Assembly: GCA_018699955.1 (NCBI GenBank)
Contig: JABISG010000002.1
Coordinates: forward strand, 1-64,000
Length of the DNA: 64,000 nt
Reading direction: 5' to 3'
Source of the DNA: Planctomycetaceae bacterium
GTDB lineage: Bacteria > Planctomycetota > Planctomycetia > Planctomycetales > Planctomycetaceae
The notes below the pieces were generated by a model. That model had not been told where the DNA came from. It did no database searches and saw only the letters and a program-made list of their open reading frames with translations. Shown here piece after piece: positions 9,911 to 17,823 of this stretch. Made by a program: the position numbers and the translations under genes. Numbering within the stretch: position 1 is the first letter of the stretch; each line of letters opens with the position of its first letter.

Positions 9911-10280
9911 TCTGCGTCTGATTGCCCCAAAGGGAGGTGACCCAAGAGACGATTCGCACTCGCTCGCCCAACGGATCGGTGAATCCTGCGGGTCTCTATG
10001 CGCTGATCGGTGGCACCGGGGTTTCAATTCCCCTTGGCTGCGCCGCAACAATTGCGGACTTCAATTGGTGTGACCCCCGTTTTGTGGCCGCAAAGGTCCT
10101 GCATGTTTCCTATGTTGCCAGATGCATCCGCATCATCGCCAAATTTTAATAATTCCGAACATTCCTTATTACCGATACTGTCAGAACAAAGGTCAGTGCA
10201 TGGTTCGTTGAATCGCTGCCGGCGGCGGCACGTCATCGTGGCAGTTCTGTTCACCAACGCACCAAGCAGGTTGAAGCGAG
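9911..10280. other. Intergenic region with two small hairpins, no gene seen
   Basis: No credible reading frame or RNA gene is seen in these 370 bases. Two short hairpins are present: GGGG/CCCC with an eight-base loop at 10018-10033, and ccgcaa/ttgcgg with a three-base loop at 10043-10057. Neither has a U-tract, so neither is a convincing terminator. The region must contain the end of the pump transcript and the promoter of the porin gene. Confidence 0.5.
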
Positions 10281-11891
10281 ATGATCGAAATGCCGGCGAG
10301 ATTTCAAAACGTTGTTTACGCGGCAACCTGGTCGATTGTCTTGGTTTGGGGGGCTGCCACGGGGAATGCTCAATACAATGAGCCGACCTACACGCAGTTG
10401 CCACCGATTTCGTTGCAGAGTGAGTCGCGGGAAGCTGAACGGCGATCGAATCGTAGCAGGAACTACGTGACTCCGGTTGGACACACGGAGTACGACGATT
10501 CGGAGTATTGGGATCTCCCTGCCGACGCGCCGTCGGGCGCGCTGACGCCCACCAGCAATGTACTTGAAGTTGAAGACGACAATCCGTCGGATCAAACATA
10601 TGAAGAACGACTGCAAGCCCTTGAGCAAGCGTGGCAGGACCAAAAGGCCGCGGCAGCAAAAAAGAAAGGCCCCACGCCCGGCAAACCCACCTTGAATATC
10701 AACGGCCGAATCCATGCCGACCACTGGTCCTTCGCCGACGATAGCCGAGGCATTCACTTTTTTGAAAACCCAACGACCGGCGTCGATCCGGAAGACCGCT
10801 ATTTCTTCCGTCGCATCCGCTTGAAATTCGAAGGCGAAATCCTCGACAACATGCTCTACCGCATGCAGATCGACTTCAACTCGCCCGACAGCGGCGAAAT
10901 GAAGGACATGTATATCGGCTGGGATGACTTGCCGGTTCTCGGACGGTTGCTGGTCGGCAATCAGAAGCGCCCGCTCGGTCTGGATCACCTCAACAGCAGC
11001 CGCTTTAACATCTTCATGGAACGGCCACTCGTTGTCGAAGCCTTCAACGAAGACGCGCGCCGTTTCGGCATTGCAGCATACAATGTCAGCGACGACGAAC
11101 GTTACAATTGGCGGTACGGTGCCTATGCCCTGGAGAACATGGTAACCGATGGAGAAATCGTCGGCGATTCGCGGCAGTGGAGCGTGAACGCACGGCTGGC
11201 CAGCAGTCCCTGGTACGACGAGTATTGCGGCGGTCGCAACTATTTTCATTGGGCAATTGCCGGCATGGCAGCTCGTCCCGACGGCGACGTTGATCCCAAC
11301 GACACCAATGCCAACGAAGGCCGCTTCCGCACGCGCGCCGAACTGCGATCGAGAAGCCGCTGGATCGACACCGGTCGCATTGCCGGTGCCCAGTGGTACG
11401 AAATCCTCGCGTTCGAATCCATTCTCAACGTCGGTCCGCTGCAGGTCGTCGGCGAGTATCAGTCGAACTGGATGCAACGAGACAACACCACCGCAGGCAC
11501 CGGACCCGATTTGTATTTTCACGGCGGATACATTTATGCCGCCTACATGCTGACCGGCGAACACGTTCCCCTCAAACGCAAGTCGGGAACAATTGACCGC
11601 GTCACCCCCTTCCAGAATTTCTTCCTGGTCGATTGCTGCGACGACGGCATCGCCTCGGGCTGGGGAGCCTGGCAGGTCGCGCTGCGGTACTCCTACCTCG
11701 ACCTGACCGACAACGACGTACAGGGCGGCATCGAAGAAAATGTCACGCTGGGTCTCGTCTGGTATTTCAATGCCAATTCGTCATTGCAATTTAACGCCAT
11801 CTGGGGTGACATTCGAGACCACAGACCGGTCGGCGGATTTACCGGCGGCGACTTCACCGCCTTGGGAACACGGCTGCGGATCAACTTTTGA
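10281..11891 (+). CDS. OprP/OprO-like outer-membrane porin
   Basis: This 536-residue protein has a signal peptide (hydrophobic segment ending TGNAQ, near residue 30), a disordered linker, a short coiled coil (YEERLQALEQAWQDQKAAAA near residue 100), and a beta-barrel of the phosphate-selective-porin type. Barrel signatures include INGRIHADHWSF, FRRIRLKFEGEILDNMLYRMQIDF, LGRLLVGNQKRPLGLDHLNSS and the final GTRLRINF, which ends in an aromatic residue as outer-membrane barrels do. The superfamily in planctomycetes is common and anion substrate is not proven here. It lies between the efflux operon and an ECF sigma factor gene on the same strand. An in-frame ATG at 10290 is an alternative start. 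Confidence 0.85.
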   Translation: MIEMPARFQNVVYAATWSIVLVWGAATGNAQYNEPTYTQLPPISLQSESREAERRSNRSRNYVTPVGHTEYDDSEYWDLPADAPSGALTPTSNVLEVEDDNPSDQTYEERLQALEQAWQDQKAAAAKKKGPTPGKPTLNINGRIHADHWSFADDSRGIHFFENPTTGVDPEDRYFFRRIRLKFEGEILDNMLYRMQIDFNSPDSGEMKDMYIGWDDLPVLGRLLVGNQKRPLGLDHLNSSRFNIFMERPLVVEAFNEDARRFGIAAYNVSDDERYNWRYGAYALENMVTDGEIVGDSRQWSVNARLASSPWYDEYCGGRNYFHWAIAGMAARPDGDVDPNDTNANEGRFRTRAELRSRSRWIDTGRIAGAQWYEILAFESILNVGPLQVVGEYQSNWMQRDNTTAGTGPDLYFHGGYIYAAYMLTGEHVPLKRKSGTIDRVTPFQNFFLVDCCDDGIASGWGAWQVALRYSYLDLTDNDVQGGIEENVTLGLVWYFNANSSLQFNAIWGDIRDHRPVGGFTGGDFTALGTRLRINF

Positions 11892-11994
11892 GCCGCTGAT
11901 CCTCCTGGGCATTGTTTCGCACGGCCAGGTAACGCCGACTGCGCGTTGGTGGTACAATCGATGGGTATTGAATCTCGATCCAGAGATCGGAAAA

Positions 11995-12567
11995 ATGCCC
12001 GACGTGACCCAAATTCTGACTGCCATCGAAGACGGCGACCCAAGCGCCGCCGAGCGATTACTGCCGTTGATCTACGACGAATTGCGCAAACTCGCAGCGG
12101 CCAGAATGGCGCAGGAATCTCCCGATCACACGTTGGCTGCCACCGCGCTCGTCCACGAGGCCTACATCCGGCTTGTCGATGTTGACCAAGCCCAAAGTTG
12201 GGACAACCGTGGCCATTTTTTCGCCGCCGCAGCCGAAGCAATGCGGCGCGTGCTGGTCGAAATCGCTCGCAAGAAGGGCCGGCAGAAACGCGGCGGTCAG
12301 CGAAAGAAAGGCAGTTTGCACGAGGCCGACGTGACAGTCGAGCCGATAGCTGACGAACTGCTCGATCTGGCTGAAGCGTTGACCGAGCTGGCCGATCACG
12401 ATCCCCGTTCGGCCGAACTGGCCAAACTGCGGCTTCTGGCGGGAATGACGCTCGACGAAGCCGCCGGTGCTCTCGACATCTCGCCGCGCACGGCAACCCG
12501 CGATTGGTCCTACGCCCAAGCGTGGTTGAGCCGTGTTCTGCGGGCGCACGACGACAACGGCGAATGA
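11995..12567 (+). CDS. ECF-type RNA polymerase sigma factor (planctomycete kinase-linked group)
   Basis: This 190-residue protein matches the ECF sigma factors with the Sig-70_X6-like plan. Region 2 is visible in ITALVHEAYIRL-type sequence (here LAATALVHEAYIRLVDV), with WDNRGHFFAAAAEAMRRVLVE following, and region 4 ends in a helix-turn-helix (LRLLAGMTLDEAAGALDIS, then PRTATRDWSYAQAWL). The ATG at 11995 starts with a usual N-terminus (MPDVTQILTAIEDGD); the longer open frame back to 11740 only overlaps the porin gene. It is followed after 135 bp by a membrane Ser/Thr kinase gene. In planctomycetes, ECF factors of this group are often linked to such kinases, so kinase-controlled activity is a reasonable inference. 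Confidence 0.93.
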   Translation: MPDVTQILTAIEDGDPSAAERLLPLIYDELRKLAAARMAQESPDHTLAATALVHEAYIRLVDVDQAQSWDNRGHFFAAAAEAMRRVLVEIARKKGRQKRGGQRKKGSLHEADVTVEPIADELLDLAEALTELADHDPRSAELAKLRLLAGMTLDEAAGALDISPRTATRDWSYAQAWLSRVLRAHDDNGE

Positions 12568-12691
12568 TTGCGTCTGCGATTCCGGGGTTTCCCTCCGTAG
12601 AGACGCAGTTTTTAGGGCAATTGTGCGAAATCGGCTATTATTCGTGGCCAGGTTTTTGCGCAGATGGCGCATTGCACTTCATGAGACATCT

Positions 12692-12697
12692 GGAGGT
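12692..12697 (+). promoter_or_regulatory. Ribosome-binding site fixing the GTG start of the kinase fusion
   Basis: GGAGGT lies five bases before the GTG at 12703. This is the best Shine-Dalgarno near the gene and decides for the GTG start, since the next in-frame ATG lies inside the kinase region. Confidence 0.7.
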
Positions 12698-12702
12698 GGT
12701 CG

Positions 12703-15700
12703 GTGACCCAGCCAACATTACACCATAAATCGTTGTTTCTCGAAGCACTGGCCATCGAAAGCCAAGTGGATCGCGATACATTTTTGCGCGAGGCGTGCGC
12801 CGACAATGATGGCTTGCGAAGTGAAATCGAATCGCTGCTGCAAGCACACTCCAATCCGCCGAATGTCCTCAAGCAACTTTCCGGCGACCAGAACTTGTGT
12901 GAAGTCCCGGATCCAATCGGCACCACTATTGGCCCCTACACGCTCCGCGAACAAATTGGCGAGGGCGGGATGGGCGTGGTCTACGTGGCCGAGCAGAGCG
13001 AACCGGTCCGCCGCAAGGTGGCGCTAAAACTCATCAAGCCGGGAATGGACAGCAAACAGGTCATCGCCCGCTTTGAAGCCGAACGCCAGACGTTGGCACT
13101 GATGGATCATCCGAACATTGCGAAAATCCTCGACGCCGGGGTGACGGGGGAAGTGCGGGAGACGCAAGCGACAACAGCGGCCGATTCCAACACAGAAACT
13201 CCACAATCCGCAATCCAAAATTCGCAACTGATCGGCCGCCCGTACTTCGTAATGGAACTCGTTCGCGGCCTGTCCATCACCGAATACTGCAATAAGCACA
13301 GCCTCTCGACGCGCGAACGGCTGGAATTGTTTATCACCGTCTGCCGGGCCGTACAGCATGCGCATCAGAAAGGAATCATCCACCGCGACATCAAGCCGAC
13401 CAATGTACTCGTCACGCGAATCGATGGTCAGCCGGTTCCCAAGGTGATCGACTTCGGCGTCGCCAAGGCGACCAGCGGGCAGCTTGAGGGCGAAACGGTT
13501 TATACGCATTTTGCCGAGATGATCGGCACGCCGCTGTACATGTCTCCCGAGCAGGCGGAGATGAGCGACGTCGATGTCGATACCCGCAGCGATGTGTATT
13601 CGCTCGGTGTTGTGCTGTACGAGCTGCTCGCCGGCAACACCCCCTTCGACCGCGAAACGCTCAAGCAGGCCAACCCCGTCGAACGGCTGCGAATCATCCG
13701 CGAAGACGAACCGCCCAAACCGAGCGCTCGCATCGGCACGCTGAACGCCGCCAATCTCTCCACAATTTCAACCCAGCGCGGCAGCGATCCCAAAACTCTC
13801 AGCCGACAAATCGGCGGCGAGCTGGACTGGATCGTCATGAAGGCGTTGGAGAAGAAGCGTAATGACCGCTACGCGTCGGCCAACGATCTGGCGGCCGACG
13901 TCGGGCGGTACCTGGCCGACGAACCAATTCACGCCCGGCCCTATTCGCTACGAAGACGGATGCGCCGTGTCTGGCGACGAGCCAAAGGCCCCGCGACGGT
14001 TCTGTTTCTCATTCTGACTTCACTCGTCATCGGTGCAATTTTCAATCCTTTTCAAGATGAGCATCCAAAGAAAGAACCCCAAATGTTTTTCAGTAACATC
14101 CTCAGCACTCTGCGCAACGCGGTCACCTCTTCTCCCAGCCGCCGCAAGTCTTCACGGGGGTCTGTGAATACCCAAGCCGGCATTGAATCGCTGGAAGACC
14201 GGCTGATGCTCACCGCGTTCGTTGTCGATTCCAACCTGGATACAGTCGATGCCAACGACGGACAGACAACGCTACGGGAAGCAATCACCGCAGCCAACGC
14301 GAATGTCGGACACGATACGATTTCCTTCAACATTGGCGGGGGCGTTGGTCCGCAAACGATCTCACTGGCGAACGCCCTGCCCACGGTCACCGACCAAATC
14401 ACAATCGACGGCAGCACACAGCCGGGCATTGTAATCGACGCGACTGGAGTCGGTGGTACGGTGCTTCTTCTTTTTGGAGGCAACGCCGATGGCAGCAACC
14501 TGCAGGATTTTTCTATCAGCAACGCACAAGGCACTGCGCTGCAATTGACCGGTGTAGCAAACTCGGCAATCGATGACCTCGATCTTTCCTATGCCGGTAG
14601 CGGGGCGGTCGGGATTGGGTTGCGTATGGGGGCTTCCGACAACAACATGGTGCGCAATGTGACCGCCACGAATCGCTCGATTGGAATTGAGCTCCAGTCC
14701 GTTGATGACAACCTCTTTGAGCAGAACAACGTCAGCCAGGCCAGTTCGTATGGCATTTACATCTTGGGAAACTCCGACGCCAACGTGTTCCAACAGAACG
14801 ATGCTTCGAGCTCTCACACTGGCATCCGCTCTCGTTCCACCGGATTGAATAACCAGTTTGTGGACAACGACCTGTCCGGCACGGTTTCCTGGGGACTGAG
14901 GATCAAGAGCGATACCCAATTCGTCGCCACGGGGAACGATTTCACCGACAGTGGCGCCGGCGTTCGCTTACAGTCGATGGACGGCATCACGCTGTCGACA
15001 TCGACCACGTTCGATATCGACGTCTCGAAAGTCACCGGAACCGGCCTCGGTTTGGTCTCGGTCACGAATTCCACCATCGATGGTCTTGATTTATCCTATG
15101 TTGGCAACACAGCCCAAGGGACCGGCTTGTCATTGTTCCTTTCCGATAACAATACCGTGCAAAATGTCACGTCCGCCAATCGCTCGATTGGAATCGGACT
15201 CGGCATTTCCGATGACAATCGTCTCGAGCAGAACAACGTCAGCCAGGCTGGCTTGAAAGGCATTGGCATCAGCCAGGAATCCAGCAGGAACGTTGTCCGA
15301 GAGAACAATGCTTCGGGGTCTTTTGTCGGCATCAACGTTTTCGTCAGCGGGAGTGGCAATCAGATTGTGGACAACGATCTGTCCGGCACGGTTGACTGGG
15401 GACTGAGCGTCCTGGGCGATTCCGAATTTGTGGCCACGGGGAATGACTTCACCGGCAGTGGCAACGGAATATACTTGGCAGCGATGGACGGCATCACGCT
15501 GACCCCGACCACGTTCGACATCGACGTCTCGACGGTCACCGGAACCGGCCTCAGTCTTGTCGGGGTCACGAATTCGACCATCGACGGCCTCGATTTTTCC
15601 TACTCCGGCAATTCGACCAGCGGAACGGGGCTAAAACTGGTCAACTCCGATGCCAATACGGTGAAAAATGTCACCACTACCAATCGCGATATTGGAATCG

Positions 15701-16410
15701 AACTCCGAGGCGCTGTTGACACGGAAATTCACTGCGCTGAAATCACCGACAACGGGACCGGGCTGCTTGTCGCGGGCAACGCGTCGGGGGTGACGATCAG
15801 CGATAGCCAGATCGAAGGAAATGACGTTGGAATCGAGAACGAGGGTACTAACATCGTCCTTGCCGAAAACAACTACTGGGGAGCAGCCAACGGGCCAAGT
15901 AACTTGGGGGGCAGCGGCGACGGCTACACCGGTAACGTCGATGCCGACCCGTTCCTGACCAGCTTGCCCGATTGTCTCGTTGATGTGCAAACCGTCAATA
16001 TCGACGTCAAACCCGACAGCGATTCCAACACAACCAACCTCGCTGCCAACGGAGTGCTGCCGGTCGTGATCTACACGACGGCCGATTTCGATGCCTCAAC
16101 GGTCATCGGCAGTTCGGTGACGTTCGCCGGGGCTTCTGCCTCGTACTTCGCTCTGGAAGATGTCGATGGTGACGGCGATCTCGACCTGGTGTTACACTTC
16201 CGCATTCAGGAGATGGTGGAACTCAATGCCGACTACCGAGACGCGCTGGCGGCCGATCTGGAAGACGGAGTGATAGACGACAACCACCAGAGCATCAAGG
16301 TCACCCTCAGGGGAGAAACGACCGACGGAATTTCGATCGAAGGGAGCGACACAATCGACGCCTTCTTCGCCGGCAAGAAATTCCGTGACTTTGTAGACAG
16401 CCTCGAATAA
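12703..16410 (+). CDS. Ser/Thr protein kinase fused in frame to a LEPR-XLL/CSLREA beta-helix surface protein
   Basis: The 1235-residue frame holds two proteins normally separate. Residues about 75-400 are a Hanks-type kinase with all key residues: Gly loop GEGGMGVV (86-93), Lys109 in VALK, HRDIKPTN (227-234), DFG (250-252), and GTPLYMSPEQ. A transmembrane helix (TVLFLILTSLVIGAIF) follows near residue 440. Then, from Met461, comes what looks like the N-terminus of a planctomycete surface protein: a basic Ser/Arg stretch, the LEPR-XLL-type motif IESLEDRLML (494-503), a CSLREA-like segment (TTLREAITAANAN), tandem beta-helix repeats, and a C-terminal region with LEDVDGDGDLDLVLHF. A roughly 30-residue insert (148-177) interrupts the kinase. 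Usual relatives carry TPR or WD40 after the helix. Whether a second product starts at 14083 is open; no strong Shine-Dalgarno is there. Confidence 0.88.
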   Translation: MTQPTLHHKSLFLEALAIESQVDRDTFLREACADNDGLRSEIESLLQAHSNPPNVLKQLSGDQNLCEVPDPIGTTIGPYTLREQIGEGGMGVVYVAEQSEPVRRKVALKLIKPGMDSKQVIARFEAERQTLALMDHPNIAKILDAGVTGEVRETQATTAADSNTETPQSAIQNSQLIGRPYFVMELVRGLSITEYCNKHSLSTRERLELFITVCRAVQHAHQKGIIHRDIKPTNVLVTRIDGQPVPKVIDFGVAKATSGQLEGETVYTHFAEMIGTPLYMSPEQAEMSDVDVDTRSDVYSLGVVLYELLAGNTPFDRETLKQANPVERLRIIREDEPPKPSARIGTLNAANLSTISTQRGSDPKTLSRQIGGELDWIVMKALEKKRNDRYASANDLAADVGRYLADEPIHARPYSLRRRMRRVWRRAKGPATVLFLILTSLVIGAIFNPFQDEHPKKEPQMFFSNILSTLRNAVTSSPSRRKSSRGSVNTQAGIESLEDRLMLTAFVVDSNLDTVDANDGQTTLREAITAANANVGHDTISFNIGGGVGPQTISLANALPTVTDQITIDGSTQPGIVIDATGVGGTVLLLFGGNADGSNLQDFSISNAQGTALQLTGVANSAIDDLDLSYAGSGAVGIGLRMGASDNNMVRNVTATNRSIGIELQSVDDNLFEQNNVSQASSYGIYILGNSDANVFQQNDASSSHTGIRSRSTGLNNQFVDNDLSGTVSWGLRIKSDTQFVATGNDFTDSGAGVRLQSMDGITLSTSTTFDIDVSKVTGTGLGLVSVTNSTIDGLDLSYVGNTAQGTGLSLFLSDNNTVQNVTSANRSIGIGLGISDDNRLEQNNVSQAGLKGIGISQESSRNVVRENNASGSFVGINVFVSGSGNQIVDNDLSGTVDWGLSVLGDSEFVATGNDFTGSGNGIYLAAMDGITLTPTTFDIDVSTVTGTGLSLVGVTNSTIDGLDFSYSGNSTSGTGLKLVNSDANTVKNVTTTNRDIGIELRGAVDTEIHCAEITDNGTGLLVAGNASGVTISDSQIEGNDVGIENEGTNIVLAENNYWGAANGPSNLGGSGDGYTGNVDADPFLTSLPDCLVDVQTVNIDVKPDSDSNTTNLAANGVLPVVIYTTADFDASTVIGSSVTFAGASASYFALEDVDGDGDLDLVLHFRIQEMVELNADYRDALAADLEDGVIDDNHQSIKVTLRGETTDGISIEGSDTIDAFFAGKKFRDFVDSLE
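14560..15720 (+). repeat. Tandem in-gene repeats of about 505 bp encoding beta-helix coils
   Basis: Three copies begin at 14560, 15067 and 15571, spacing 507 and 504 bp (169 and 168 residues), the third being partial. Each begins NSxIDxLDxSY, continues through NRSIGI and NDLSGTVxWGL, and closes with FDIDVSxVTGTGL. The Asn/Asp/Gly-rich pattern suggests right-handed beta-helix rungs. The copies have diverged but are clearly alignable, so they arose by duplication. Confidence 0.85.
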
Positions 16411-16424
16411 TCATGGGTTCGGCC

Positions 16425-16456
16425 AAGCGGTCCGACCCGAATTGGGCGGGCCGCTT
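16425..16456. terminator. Hairpin between convergent genes, likely bidirectional terminator
   Basis: A stem formed by aagcggtccgaccc and gggcgggccgctt with a five-base loop and one bulge fills the 53-bp gap between the kinase fusion and the DUF1552 gene, which face each other. A short pyrimidine run (ttctc) follows on the plus strand. No long U-tract exists. Confidence 0.55.
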
Positions 16457-16463
16457 TCTCGTA

Positions 16464-17807
16464 TCAAATCTCCGCCAACCGCTGGTCCGAGTCGCCGAAG
16501 CGGTCGAGGTGGACGCCCATTTTGTCCATCATTGAGAGGTACAGGCTGCACATTTTCCGGTTCGGTTTGCCGAGGTAATCGAGGATGCGGCCCGTTTTGA
16601 TTTTGCCGCCGCCGCGACCGAGCATGACCACCGGTAGCTGATCGTTGTTGTGGCCGCCCGTCATCATGCTGGAGAGGAAGAGGATCATCGAATTGTCGAG
16701 TAACGTCCGTTCGCCTTCCTGAACCGCGTCCAGTTTTTTGGCAATGTATGCGAGTTGCTCGGTGAAGAACTGATTGACTTTCAACCAATCGCCATTGTTG
16801 TTGTGCGACAGCAAATGATGGATCATGTAATCGATCCCCTGCGTCGCCGAGCGGTCGGACGGGAGGTTGGGAAACCGCAGCGACGAATGATCGTTGTTCA
16901 GTTTCAGCGTGCAGACCCGCGTCGTATCGGTGCGGAAAGCGAGCACCAGAATGTCGCACATCAATCGCATGTGCTCGTCGATGTCCTGCGGAATGCCGTC
17001 GGCGGGGCGTGCGATATCGGGCTTTTCGAGTGTTGGCCGCCAGCCTTGCAGCCGCCGCGCTTTGCCCGCATTTTCAATTCGCCGTTCCACTTCTCGAACC
17101 GATTCGAGGTATTCTTCCAGCCGTCGTTTATCGGATTGACTGATCTTGTTCCTCAAGCCGCCGGCCTCAGCGAGAACCGAATCCAACACGCTGGAATCGG
17201 CCCGCCCGACTTCATTGCGGAACAAACGATCGAAGGCCAGCGCGGGATACAGTTCCAAGGGTGTCGGCGTGGTGGCTGAACTCCAGGAGATGTGCGAACT
17301 GTAGATCATCGAGTAGTTTTTGTGCAAAGCAGCGATGGAGTGTTCGCAGCCAAGCACGAGGCTATCGACTTTCGTCTGGTTGGCGTACCGCCGGGCGACG
17401 ACCTGATCCATGCTGATGCCGGAACGGATCTCGCCGCCGTTTGCCAGATGCGCACCGGTTAACAGGTTGCCGGTTTGGCAACTGTGAATTCCGCCGATGC
17501 GGGCTTCGGCGTTATACAGGCCCCGCAGGAACAGCATTTTCTCACGGAAGGGCATCAGGGATTCGAGCACTTTGCCCAATTCCATGTTCTTGCCTTCCCC
17601 CTTGGCCCACCATTCGCCGCTGTGAAACCCATTCCCCGTGAACAGGCACGCCAGTCGCACGGGGGGATCGGAAGAGTCTTTTTTCGATGACTCATCGCCC
17701 CAGACCGACACAGATTCCAGCCAGGGCAAGGCCATCGTGACGCCCATCCCGCGCAGAAACATTCGCCGCGAGACAGATTGCGTTGAGGAATTCGTTGCCA
17801 TTGTCAT
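16464..17807 (-). CDS. DUF1552 family exported protein
   Basis: This 447-residue protein carries a Tat-type signal (SRRMFLRGMGVTMALPWLE near residues 12-30). The DUF1552 pattern is clear: RLACLFTGNGFHSGEWW, LMPFREKMLFLRGLYNAEA, SCQTGNLLTGAHLANGGE, SGISMDQVVARRY, and a C-terminal VVMLGRGGGKIKTGRILDY. DUF1552 is related to DUF1501 and typically sits beside a DUF1592-family gene, as here, with only 16 bp between. No enzymatic activity is known for the family. It is the second gene of the unit that starts at 22038. Confidence 0.92.
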   Translation of the reverse strand: MTMATNSSTQSVSRRMFLRGMGVTMALPWLESVSVWGDESSKKDSSDPPVRLACLFTGNGFHSGEWWAKGEGKNMELGKVLESLMPFREKMLFLRGLYNAEARIGGIHSCQTGNLLTGAHLANGGEIRSGISMDQVVARRYANQTKVDSLVLGCEHSIAALHKNYSMIYSSHISWSSATTPTPLELYPALAFDRLFRNEVGRADSSVLDSVLAEAGGLRNKISQSDKRRLEEYLESVREVERRIENAGKARRLQGWRPTLEKPDIARPADGIPQDIDEHMRLMCDILVLAFRTDTTRVCTLKLNNDHSSLRFPNLPSDRSATQGIDYMIHHLLSHNNNGDWLKVNQFFTEQLAYIAKKLDAVQEGERTLLDNSMILFLSSMMTGGHNNDQLPVVMLGRGGGKIKTGRILDYLGKPNRKMCSLYLSMMDKMGVHLDRFGDSDQRLAEI

Positions 17808-17823
17808 TCTCCCTGACAGGTTG

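Noticed and set aside
10018..10033. GGGG-tttcaatt-CCCC, resembling a tRNA or tmRNA T-arm
   Set aside because: The loop is eight bases, the TTC/AAT register is off, and no D-arm, anticodon arm or acceptor stem surrounds it.
11740..11994. Upstream extension of the ECF sigma factor frame
   Set aside because: It overlaps the porin gene, has no family similarity, and the usual N-terminus starts at 11995.
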